DNA of 64,000 nt from contig OW818656.1 of NCBI GenBank assembly GCA_942492965.1, positions 4,092,001-4,156,000 on the forward strand, written 5' to 3'. The DNA comes from Sphingosinicella sp942492965 (lineage in GTDB: Bacteria > Pseudomonadota > Alphaproteobacteria > Sphingomonadales > Sphingomonadaceae). Shown piece after piece: positions 34,768 through 45,774 of this stretch. Every line of letters begins with the position of its first letter. The first letter of the stretch is position 1. A program made the translations under genes and the position numbers. The notes under the pieces were generated by a model, which did no database searches, was not told the origin of the DNA, and worked only from the letters and a program-made list of their open reading frames with translations.

Positions 34768-35540
34768 TCGCCCTTCTCGGTCTGCTTGCCTTCGCCGCCA
34801 CTGCGGCGGAGGCGGCAGCGCCGACGCGCGTCGCTTCGCTCGGACTTTGTACGGATGAACTGGTTCTGCTCCTCGCCGAGCCGGAACAGCTCGTTTCGAT
34901 TTCCTTCCTGGGCCAGGATGTGCGCGAAACACCACTCGCGCCCAAGGCGCATGGCCTGCACAGCAACGACGGACGCTTCAGCTCGGTCGCGCATCTGAAG
35001 CCGGACCTCGTCATCACCGGCGGCGCCGTGAACCGCTTCGCGCGCGAGCTTGCCGAGCGGACGGGAACGCGCGTGATCGATGTGCCGCCGCCGCTGACGC
35101 TGGCCGATCTTCGGAACAGTATCCGGACGGTCGCCGTCGCTCTCGGACACCCGGCGCGGGGTGAGGCGCTGATCGGATGGATGGATGCAAAGCTGGGTGC
35201 GGCTCCGAGCGAGACGCGAGACGCGTTGATGATCGTCGCGGGCGGCCTCACGCCCGACGTTCATTCTATTGCCGCAGAACTGCTTGCGCACGCGGGCATC
35301 CGGCAGATGGTGACGCCATCGAGCCGCGTCACGCTGGAAGGGCTGGTGGCCGTGCCGCCGCCGCTCCTGATCCTCAGCCGCTACCGCGCCGATCAATTCT
35401 CGTTGCCGCAGGACTGGCTCGGCACCGCGACACGGCTTTCGGAGCGTAGGCCTGCGCATGTCGACGGGCGGCTCTGGTCGTGCCCCGGCCCGCTCGCGGC
35501 GGCAGATGTCGCCCGCCTGCGCAAGGAGACCCGGCCATGA
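34755..35540 (+). CDS. btuF: Cobalamin ABC transporter substrate-binding protein BtuF
   Basis: The 261-residue periplasmic protein has a signal peptide (about 1-20) and a helical-backbone metal-receptor fold: TRVASLGLCTDELVLLLA and HLKPDLVIT define the first lobe. No lipobox. It captures B12 released by BtuB and hands it to BtuCD. It overlaps btuB upstream and btuC downstream (ATGA). Confidence 0.9.
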   Translation: MGRLIALLGLLAFAATAAEAAAPTRVASLGLCTDELVLLLAEPEQLVSISFLGQDVRETPLAPKAHGLHSNDGRFSSVAHLKPDLVITGGAVNRFARELAERTGTRVIDVPPPLTLADLRNSIRTVAVALGHPARGEALIGWMDAKLGAAPSETRDALMIVAGGLTPDVHSIAAELLAHAGIRQMVTPSSRVTLEGLVAVPPPLLILSRYRADQFSLPQDWLGTATRLSERRPAHVDGRLWSCPGPLAAADVARLRKETRP

Positions 35541-36501
35541 ACGTACGGTGCCTTTGCCGGATCCTCGGCGGCGTTCTGGCCGTGGTGGCGGCGGCATCGC
35601 TGCTTGTAGGCGATGTGCCGATCATTGATCTTTTCAAACGCGATCCGGCGCTCGCACACATGCTGATCGTCGAGCTTCGCCTGCCCCGACTGGTGCTGGC
35701 GGCGGCGGCGGGCGGCGCGCTCGGGCTCAGCGGCGCGGCGTTGCAGGGGCTGCTGCGGAACCCCCTCGCCTCACCCGACATTCTCGGCACCTCGGCGGGC
35801 GCTGCGCTCGGCGCGGTGGTGGCGGCTTATTTTCTTGGGCTTTCAGGCACGCTTGCGATGGCGGGAGGCGGCATCGCGGGGGCGCTGATCGCGCTTGTCC
35901 TGCTGCTGGCGCTGGCCGGGCGCGGCGCCTCCTCGGCGACCTTGATCCTGGCGGGCGTTGCCATCTCGGCGCTCGGCGGGGCGATGATGAACCTGGCGCT
36001 CGCGCTCGCCCCTTCACCCTTCGCATTTTACGACATCATGTTTTGGCTGCTCGGCTCGTTCGCCGACCGCAATCTCGGCCACGTGAGCGTCGGCCTTCCC
36101 GCTATGCTCGCCGGAAGCCTGCTCGTGCTTTCGGCCGCGCGCGGACTCGACGCGCTGGCGCTCGGCGAGGACGTGGCGGCGACGCTGGGCCACGACGTGC
36201 GCGCGATGCGCTGGCGGATCGTCGGCGGCAGCGCGATTGCGGTGGGCGGTGCGGTGGCGGTGGCGGGGATCATCGGCTTTGTGGGCTTGATCGTGCCGCA
36301 TCTGGTGCGGCCGCTGGTGCGGAACCGCCCCGGCCCCGCACTATTACCGAGTGCCATAGCGGGCGCGGCGCTGCTGGTGGCGGCGGATATCGTCACGCGC
36401 TTCCCGCTGAACGGCAAGACGCTGCCGATCGGGGTCGTCACGGCGATGCTGGGGGCGCCGTTCTTCCTGTGGCTGATCCTGTCGCGGCGCGGGGGGCAAT
36501 C

Positions 36502-36505
<4 letters not shown>
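35537..36505 (+). CDS. btuC: Cobalamin ABC transporter permease BtuC
   Basis: The 322-residue protein is a FecCD/BtuC permease with about 10 membrane segments. It has the ABC-contact block LGLSGAALQGLLRNPLASPDILG and the C-terminal IIGFVGLIVPHLVRP. ATG at 35537 overlaps the btuF TGA and follows AAGGAG. The C-terminus overlaps btuD by 4 bases (ATGA). The order btuB-btuF-btuC-btuD under a cobalamin riboswitch makes the substrate call firm. Confidence 0.93.
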
Positions 36506-37203
<698 letters not shown>

Positions 37204-38049
37204 ACGAGTGACGTCATGCGCGCCACGTCGCTCCTCAGCGCCATGGCGACGGGGCTTTGCAGGACGGCAAGCGTGCGTGTGCGGTCAAAGCCGGACAGGC
37301 GCCGCTGGACAACGCCGGGCGCCACATAGGATGCGGGCATCACGGTGACGCCGAGGCCGGCGGCCACCATGGCGAGCGCCCGCTCCTCCTGCACCGTTCG
37401 GTAGGCAAGCGGCGGGCGGACGCCGTGGCCGGTGAAATGCCGGCTGACCTCGCTCAGCACCTCGCAGCGGCGGCGGACGACCATCGGCGTGCTGTGCAGA
37501 GCGTCAGACGGCACCGGGTCCGATGCGGCGAGCGGATGGCCTTCAGGCAACATCAGCAGATAGGGCTCCTCCCCCACAGCAACCGGCGAATATTTTTCCG
37601 TGCCGGCGCGCATCAGGGTCAGCGCCATGTCGACGCGGCCCTGATCGAGACGCGTGACGAGCTCGGCATCGCTGCCCTCGACGATCTCCAGACCATTTGC
37701 GCCGTCGATGGATTGCCAGCCGCGCACCAGCCGTTCGCCGATGCTGGCGGGAACGGTGTGCAGCAGGCCGAGGCGCAGCGCGCGGCGGCGCGCGGGCTCC
37801 CCGATCTCGCCGAGCGCGGCGTTGTATTCCTGCATGATGTTGCGGGCGCGTTGGAGAAAGCGGGCGCCAGCCTCGGTCAGCTCCACACGCCGGGCGGAGC
37901 GTAGGAACAGCGAGACGCCAAGCTCGCGTTCCAGCTTGGCGATGCCGGCGGAAAGCGTCGGCTGGGTGACGTTCACACGTGCCGCAGCCGCCGTGAAACT
38001 GCCCGTTTCGACGATGGCAAGAAAGTAGCGCAGGAGGTAGCCGTCAATC

Positions 38050-38064
38050 ATAGATACCATCTAT
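38050..38064. promoter_or_regulatory. LysR-type operator overlapping the regulator's start codon
   Basis: ATAGAT-ACC-ATCTAT (38050-38064) is a perfect inverted repeat that contains TAGATACCATCTA, a T-N11-A box. It lies across the possible start codons of the LysR gene and 86 bases before mccB. Autorepression plus control of the divergent leucine operon is inferred from this placement. Confidence 0.6.
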
Positions 38065-38150
38065 GCGAAACCGACAGCGCATTCAATTAAGACCGAATCT
38101 TCCCCGCGTGCTATTCCCACCCTGAACGAAGCTGAGGGGATGATCGACCG

Positions 38151-39740
38151 ATGGCCGTAGTCGGCACGCAGGCGAATACTATCGACCCGGAATTCAAGGC
38201 CAATGCAGAGGCGATGCAGGCGCTCGTCGCGGACCTGCGCGAGCGTTCCGCGCAGATCGCGCTCGGCGGCAATGCGGATTCGCGCGAGCGGCACACCGCG
38301 CGCGGCAAGCTGCTGCCCCGCGAGCGCGTGGAACGCCTGCTCGATCCCGGCACCGCCTTTCTCGAACTTTCGCTGTTCGCCGGCTATGACGTCTACGAGG
38401 ACGACATTCCCGCTGCGGGCGTGATCGCGGGCGTCGGCCAGATCGCCGGGCGCACCTGCGTGATCGTGTGTAACGACGCCACGGTGAAGGGCGGCACGTA
38501 TTATCCGCTGACCGTGAAAAAGCACCTGCGCGCGCAGGAAGTGGCGCGGCAGAACCGCCTGCCCTGTGTGTACCTCGTCGATTCCGGCGGCGCGAACCTC
38601 CCGAACCAGGACGAAGTGTTCCCCGACCGCGACCATTTTGGGCGCATCTTCTACAATCAGGCGACGATGTCCGCCGAAGGCATCGCGCAGATCGCGGTGG
38701 TGATGGGCAGCTGCACGGCGGGCGGCGCGTACGTGCCCGCCATGTCCGACGAGAGCATCATCGTGCGCAATCAGGGCACGATCTTCCTCGGCGGACCGCC
38801 GCTGGTGAAGGCCGCGACCGGCGAGGAAGTGACGGCCGAGGATCTCGGCGGCGGCGATGTGCACGCACGCATTTCCGGCGTGGTCGATCATCTGGCAAAC
38901 GACGACGCGCACGCGCTTTCGATCGCACGCGGCATCGTCGCCACGCTGCCCGCGCCGCGCGTGCCTGAGATCGCCGTGAAGGCGCCGAAACCTCCGCGTC
39001 ACGATCCGTCCCAGATCTACGGCCTGATCCCCGCCGACACGCGGCACCCGGTGGATGTGCGAGAGATCATCGCGCGCATCGTCGACGACAGCGCGCTCGA
39101 CGAGTTCAAGGCGCTGTACGGCGAAACGCTCGTCACCGGCTTCGCGCATATCGAAGGCTATCCCGTCGGCATCGTCGCCAACAACGGTATCTTGTTTTCG
39201 GAGAGCGCGCAGAAAGGCGCGCACTTCATCGAGCTGTGCTGCCAGCGCAAGGTGCCGCTCCTGTTCCTGCAGAACATCTCCGGCTTCATGGTGGGCAGGC
39301 GCTATGAGAACGAAGGCATCGCCCGCCACGGCGCCAAGATGGTGACGGCGGTGGCCTGTGCGGCCGTGCCTAAGTTCACCGTGGTGATCGGCGGCAGCTT
39401 CGGCGCGGGCAACTACGGCATGTGCGGCCGCGCCTATTCGCCCCGCTTCCTGTGGATGTGGCCGAACGCGCGCATCTCCGTGATGGGCGGCGAGCAGGCC
39501 GCATCGGTGCTCGCCACCGTGAAGCGCGGTGGCTTCAAGACCAAGGCCGAGGAAGAGGCGTTCAAGGCGCCGATCCGCGACCAGTACGAGAAACAGGGGC
39601 ATCCCTATTACGCCAGCGCGCGCCTGTGGGACGACGGCATCATCGATCCCGCCGACACGCGCACGGTGGTGGCGCTCGGCCTCGCCGCATCGCTGAACGC
39701 GCCGGTCCCCGAGACGCGCTTCGGCACGTTCCGGATGTGA
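38151..39740 (+). CDS. mccB: Methylcrotonyl-CoA carboxylase carboxyltransferase (beta) subunit
   Basis: A 529-residue carboxyltransferase. It transfers the carboxyl group from biotin to 3-methylcrotonyl-CoA in leucine breakdown. Family blocks are DSGGANLPNQDEVFPD, GSCTAGGAYVPAMSDE, QNISGFMVGRRYENEGIARHGAKMV, GSFGAGNYGMCGRAY. Start at ATG 38151, with a GAGGGG upstream. It is the first of four genes (mccB, enoyl-CoA hydratase, mccA, ivd) of one operon. Could in principle be another acyl-CoA carboxylase subunit, but the neighbours fit leucine degradation. Confidence 0.93.
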   Translation: MAVVGTQANTIDPEFKANAEAMQALVADLRERSAQIALGGNADSRERHTARGKLLPRERVERLLDPGTAFLELSLFAGYDVYEDDIPAAGVIAGVGQIAGRTCVIVCNDATVKGGTYYPLTVKKHLRAQEVARQNRLPCVYLVDSGGANLPNQDEVFPDRDHFGRIFYNQATMSAEGIAQIAVVMGSCTAGGAYVPAMSDESIIVRNQGTIFLGGPPLVKAATGEEVTAEDLGGGDVHARISGVVDHLANDDAHALSIARGIVATLPAPRVPEIAVKAPKPPRHDPSQIYGLIPADTRHPVDVREIIARIVDDSALDEFKALYGETLVTGFAHIEGYPVGIVANNGILFSESAQKGAHFIELCCQRKVPLLFLQNISGFMVGRRYENEGIARHGAKMVTAVACAAVPKFTVVIGGSFGAGNYGMCGRAYSPRFLWMWPNARISVMGGEQAASVLATVKRGGFKTKAEEEAFKAPIRDQYEKQGHPYYASARLWDDGIIDPADTRTVVALGLAASLNAPVPETRFGTFRM

Positions 39741-39747
39741 GGCGGCG

Positions 39748-40552
39748 ATGAACGACAACACCGCCTCCGACACACTCCACTTCACGCTCGACGAGCACAA
39801 TATCGCGCGCGTCACGCTCAATCGTCCCGAACGGCACAACGCCTTCAATGCCGAGTTGATCGCCGCGCTCAAGGATACGTTCGACAGCATCGCGCAGATG
39901 GAAGGCGTTCGCGCCGTCGTGCTTTCAGGCGAAGGCAAGAGCTTTTCGGCGGGCGCCGACCTTGAATATATGCGCGCCGCCGGTGGCTGGAGCGAAGTGG
40001 AAAACATCGCCGACGGGCAGCGGCTTTCCGACATGCTCGCCAGCATCGCCGCCTGCCCCGTGCCGGTGATCGCCATCGCCAAGGGCAATATCTTTGGCGG
40101 CGGCGTTGGGCTGATCGCCTGCGCGGACATGGTTGTCGGTATCGACGGCGTGAAGTTTCGCCTTTCCGAGGTGCGCCTCGGCCTCACCCCCGCGACGATC
40201 TCGCCGTTCGTGATCGCCGCCATCGGCGCGCGACAGGCGAAGCGTTGGTTCGCCACCGCCGAGCTGTTCGGCCTTCCCGAAGCACGCGAGATGGGGCTGG
40301 TGCATGTCGGCGTCGCCGACCTTCACGCTGCCGACGCGCAGGTCGATGCCTGGGTGGATGCCATCCTGGAAGCCGCGCCGGGCGCGGTGATCGACGCCAA
40401 GGCGCTCGTCACCGATTTCGCGGGGCGCGAGATCACGCCCGAGCTTCGCACCGACAGCGCCCGCCGCATCGCGGCGCGGCGCGCCACGGAAGAAGCCGCC
40501 GAGGGGCTCACCGCCTTTCTTGAGAAACGCCGGCCATATTGGATGAAGACCG

Positions 40553-40560
<8 letters not shown>
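39748..40560 (+). CDS. liuC: Methylglutaconyl-CoA hydratase (enoyl-CoA hydratase family)
   Basis: The 270-residue crotonase-fold protein hydrates 3-methylglutaconyl-CoA to HMG-CoA, the step after the carboxylase. Motifs: LNRPERHNAFNAELIAAL, GKSFSAGADLEYM (oxyanion hole) and GGGVGLIACADMVVG. The ATG follows mccB by 7 bases and the 3' end overlaps mccA by 8 bases. The name is based on the operon context rather than diagnostic residues. Confidence 0.88.
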
Positions 40561-42537
<1,977 letters not shown>

Positions 42538-42541
<4 letters not shown>

Positions 42542-43701
42542 GCCTGTCACTTATGAACTTCGCCCACGGCGAAACCATCGACATGCTGCGCGAGAGCGTG
42601 CGCGCGTTCGCGCAGGACAAGATCGCGCCGCGCGCCGCCGCCATCGACGCCGAGAACAAGTTCCCGCGCGACCTCTGGCCCGAACTCGGCGCGCTCGGCC
42701 TCCACGGCATCACCGTGTCGGAGGAGGACGGCGGCGCAGGGCTCGGCTACCTCGCGCACGTGGTGGCGATGGAGGAGATCAGCCGCGCGTCGGCCTCCGT
42801 TGGCCTCAGCTACGGCGCGCACTCCAATCTCTGCATCAATCAGCTGAAGCGCTGGGGCACGGCAGAGCAGAAGGCGAAGTATCTGCCGAAGCTGATATCG
42901 GGTGAGCATGTCGGCAGCCTCGCCATGTCCGAGCCTGGATCGGGCTCCGACGTCGTTTCGATGCGCCTGAAGGCCGAGCGCAAGAACGACTGCTATGTGC
43001 TCAACGGCAACAAGATGTGGATCACCAACGGGCCGGAGGCGGATACGCTGATCGTCTACGCCAAGACCGACATGGACGCGGGCCCGCGCGGCATCACCGC
43101 CTTCCTCATCGAGCGCGGCTTCAAGGGTTTCTCGACCGCGCAGAAGCTGGACAAGCTCGGGATGCGAGGTTCGGACACGTGCGAGCTGGTGTTCGAGGAC
43201 TGCGAAGTGCCTTACGAGAATGTGCTGGGCGCCGAGGGCAAGGGCGTGAACGTTCTCATGTCCGGCCTCGACTATGAGCGCGTCGTGCTCTCGGGCGGCC
43301 CGCTCGGCATCATGGCGGCGTGCATGGACGTGACCGTGCCTTATGTTCACGAGCGCAAGCAGTTCGGGCAGCCGATCGGCACCTTCCAGCTGATGCAGGG
43401 CAAGATCGCCGACATGTACGTGACGTTCTCCACCGCGCGGTCCTACGTTTATGCGGTCGCGCAGGCGTGCGACCGGGGCGAGACGACACGCAAGGACGCG
43501 GCGGGCTGCATCCTCTATTCCGCCGAGAAGGCGACATGGATGGCGCTCGAAGCGCTTCAGGCGCTGGGCGGCAACGGCTATATCAACGAATATCCGACCG
43601 GACGCCTGCTGCGCGACGCCAAGCTCTATGAGATCGGCGCGGGCACGAGCGAAATCCGCCGCTACCTCATCGGCCGCGAGCTGTTCGAGGAAACCGCCTG
43701 A
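42538..43701 (+). CDS. ivd: Isovaleryl-CoA dehydrogenase
   Basis: The 387-residue flavoprotein oxidises isovaleryl-CoA to 3-methylcrotonyl-CoA, the substrate of MccAB. The catalytic glutamate of the isovaleryl type is E247 in SGLDYERVVLSGGPLG. Other blocks: AMSEPGSGSDVVSM, WITNGPEADTLIVYAKTD and GAGTSEIRRYLIGREL. Electrons go to ETF and then to the ETF-ubiquinone oxidoreductase at 59927-61579. It is the last gene of the operon. Confidence 0.94.
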
Positions 43702-43717
43702 CCTGAAAGGACCCCCG

Positions 43718-44230
43718 ATGCGCCGACTGCTGCCGTTTCTCCTGATGATGATCGCGGCACCGGCGTTGGCGGCAACGCCTGAGGAACGGCTCGCGGCGGC
43801 GGGGCATAGCCTGCCGCCCGCGCCGAAACCCGCGGCGACCTATGTCACGTCGGTCGAGACCGGGAACCTGCTGTTCCTCTCGGGCCATATCGACTGCATG
43901 GGTGGCGGCAAGCGCGGCAAGGTCGGCGCCGACGTCACGCTCGATGAAGGCAAAGCCGAAGCGCAGCGCGTCGGCCTCTGTATGCTCGCGACGATCAAGG
44001 ACGCGCTCGGCGACGACCTTTCGCGCGTGAAACGCTTCGTGCGCATCCTCGGCATGGTCAACAGCGCGCCCGACTTCACGCAGCAGCCGCAGGTCATCAA
44101 CGGCTTTTCGGAATTGATGAAGACCGCGTTCGGCGACGCTGGGCTCGCCGCACGCTCGGCCGTGGGCGTTGCCTCGCTCCCGGCGGGCTATGCGGTCGAG
44201 ATCGAGGCCACGATCGAAATCGCGCGCTGA
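43718..44230 (+). CDS. Exported RidA/YjgF family protein
   Basis: The 170-residue protein has a signal peptide (MRRLLPFLLMMIAAPALAAT) before a RidA-type domain with GNLLFLSGHIDC, KAEAQRVGLCMLATIKDALGDDLSRVKR and SAVGVASLPAGYAVEIE. Most RidA proteins are cytosolic deaminases of reactive enamines; the conserved Arg used for this is replaced (SAVGVASLPAG lacks the R of the R-x-x-V-x-V block, though AARSAVGV has one). Export suggests a different role. ATG 43718 follows a GAAAGG by 7 bases. It follows ivd and overlaps mobA by 3 bases (TGATG). Confidence 0.8.
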   Translation: MRRLLPFLLMMIAAPALAATPEERLAAAGHSLPPAPKPAATYVTSVETGNLLFLSGHIDCMGGGKRGKVGADVTLDEGKAEAQRVGLCMLATIKDALGDDLSRVKRFVRILGMVNSAPDFTQQPQVINGFSELMKTAFGDAGLAARSAVGVASLPAGYAVEIEATIEIAR

Positions 44231-44730
44231 TGCGCATCTTGGGCGCGGTTGTGGCAGGCGGTGAAAGCCGTCGGTTTGGTAGCGACAAGGCCGAGGCGCT
44301 GCTTAATGGCAAGCGCCTGATCGACCATGCCGCCGCCAGCATCGCGCCTTTCTGTGAAAGCGTGGTGATCGTGGGGCGCCAGAACGGCGTGCCGGATCGC
44401 CCTGCCCCCGGCCTCGGGCCGCTCGGCGGGCTGTGCGGTGCGCTCGCTTATGGCGCCGAACATAGTTTCGATGCCGTGCTGACGACGGCGTGCGATGTGC
44501 CGGAACTGCCCGAAGCGCTGATGAGCGCCTTGCTGAAGGCCCCGCCTGCCGTCGTCGCAGACCTCCCGGTCGTCGGGTTCTGGCCGACCGCGCTTGCAAA
44601 GCCGCTTTTTGACTATCTTAAAAGCGGATCGCCGCGGGCCGTGCGGGCGTGGTGCGAGGTGGTGGGTGCGGAGATGCTGGCGTGGCCGGAGCCGATCCGG
44701 AACATCAATCGGCCAGATGATCTACGCTGA
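44230..44730 (+). CDS. mobA: Molybdenum cofactor guanylyltransferase MobA
   Basis: A 166-residue nucleotidyltransferase with the signature VVAGGESRRFGSDKAEALL near the N-terminus, a metal-binding DVPELP and the C-terminal NINRPDDL block. It attaches GMP to Mo-molybdopterin to form MGD. Shorter than E. coli MobA (194). The start overlaps the RidA-like stop; the 3' end overlaps the convergent fabZ by 9 bases. Another Mo-cofactor gene, moaB, lies at 62474-63001. Confidence 0.88.
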   Translation: MRILGAVVAGGESRRFGSDKAEALLNGKRLIDHAAASIAPFCESVVIVGRQNGVPDRPAPGLGPLGGLCGALAYGAEHSFDAVLTTACDVPELPEALMSALLKAPPAVVADLPVVGFWPTALAKPLFDYLKSGSPRAVRAWCEVVGAEMLAWPEPIRNINRPDDLR

Positions 44731-45192
44731 AGGCGGGTCCGCGATCATTGCGGTGAAGCTGCATTCCGCCGCGACCTTGCCGCCGACGATGCTGGCGACG
44801 CCGTTGAACTTGCAGACCCTTGAACGGCGCTGCACAAACTCGACATCAAGGTTCAGCAGGCAGCCCGGCTCGACCGGCTGGCGGAACTTGGCATTTTCGA
44901 TCGCCATGAAATAGACGAGCTTGCCGAGCGCCTCGTCACCGAGCGACTTCATCGCGAGCACGCCCGCGGTCTGCGCGAGCGCCTCGACGATCAGCACGCC
45001 GGGCATGATCGGGCGCTGCGGGAAGTGGCCCTGGAAGAACGGTTCGTTGATCGTCACCGCCTTGATGCCGCGCGCGCGCTCGTTCGGCACGAAATCGACC
45101 ACGCGGTCGACAAGCAGCATCGGATAACGGTGCGGGAGCAGTGCCATCACTGCTCCCACCTCGATCGCGTCGAAGCTTTCGCCCCCTGACAA
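44722..45192 (-). CDS. fabZ: 3-hydroxyacyl-[ACP] dehydratase FabZ
   Basis: A 156-residue hot-dog-fold enzyme that dehydrates beta-hydroxyacyl-ACP in fatty-acid synthesis. It contains LLPHRYPMLLVDRV, the catalytic His in FFQGHFPQRPIMPG and the catalytic Glu in VLIVEALAQ. The likely start is TTG at 45192, 12 bases after skp. In most Proteobacteria fabZ is followed by lpxA; here it ends the operon and lpxD, lpxA and lpxB are missing. Confidence 0.93.
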   Translation of the reverse strand: MSGGESFDAIEVGAVMALLPHRYPMLLVDRVVDFVPNERARGIKAVTINEPFFQGHFPQRPIMPGVLIVEALAQTAGVLAMKSLGDEALGKLVYFMAIENAKFRQPVEPGCLLNLDVEFVQRRSRVCKFNGVASIVGGKVAAECSFTAMIADPPSA

Positions 45193-45204
45193 GATGCGCG
45201 CCGC

Positions 45205-45774
45205 TTACTTCTTGGGCGCGGCGGCCGGAGCGGCCGGCGGGTTCACGTTGACGCGCGGCAGCGCCGCGTTGAGGCGCGTCATCACCTCGTTCGTGACATC
45301 GAGCGATTGCGCGGTCGCAAGCGTCACGTCGCGGTCGAGCGCAAGGCTGGCGCCCTTTTCGCGCATGACGGCCGTGATGATCGGGTTCACTGCTTCGAGG
45401 ATCTGCTGGCGCACGTACTGCACGGAGCGGGCATAATCCTGCTCCTTGCCGCGCACTTCGTTCTCGGCGGTCACCTGGCGCTGCTGAAGCTCCTTGGCTT
45501 TCGCCTGGAACGCTTCCTTCGCCATCGACGGCTGCGCCTTCTGCAGGCTTTCGTACTCGCCGCGGAACTGGTCGCCGAGCGTCTTTGCGCGCGCCTGAAC
45601 GCTTTCGAACTTCGCCTTCAGCTGCGGTTCGGCGCTCTTCGAAGCGGCGGATTCAGCAGCGATGCGGCCCATGTCGACGACGACGATCGGCGGCGCGGCC
45701 TGTGCCAGAGCAACGGTCGGAAGCGCCGTGAACGCGAGAGCGCCGGCGATAAGGGCGCGGGTAAGCATTTTCAT
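45205..45774 (-). CDS. skp: OmpH/Skp family periplasmic chaperone
   Basis: A 189-residue exported protein: signal peptide to about residue 26 (ALAQA), then a long alpha-helical coiled-coil (residues about 55-130) rich in A, E, K and Q, and a Pro-Ala tail. It holds unfolded outer-membrane proteins for BamA. The ATG overlaps the bamA stop (TGATG). Confidence 0.88.
   Translation of the reverse strand: MKMLTRALIAGALAFTALPTVALAQAAPPIVVVDMGRIAAESAASKSAEPQLKAKFESVQARAKTLGDQFRGEYESLQKAQPSMAKEAFQAKAKELQQRQVTAENEVRGKEQDYARSVQYVRQQILEAVNPIITAVMREKGASLALDRDVTLATAQSLDVTNEVMTRLNAALPRVNVNPPAAPAAAPKK

Noticed and set aside
38061..40256. A 731-codon minus-strand frame opposite mccB and liuC
   Set aside because: Shadow of two clear leucine-catabolism genes with intact catalytic motifs.
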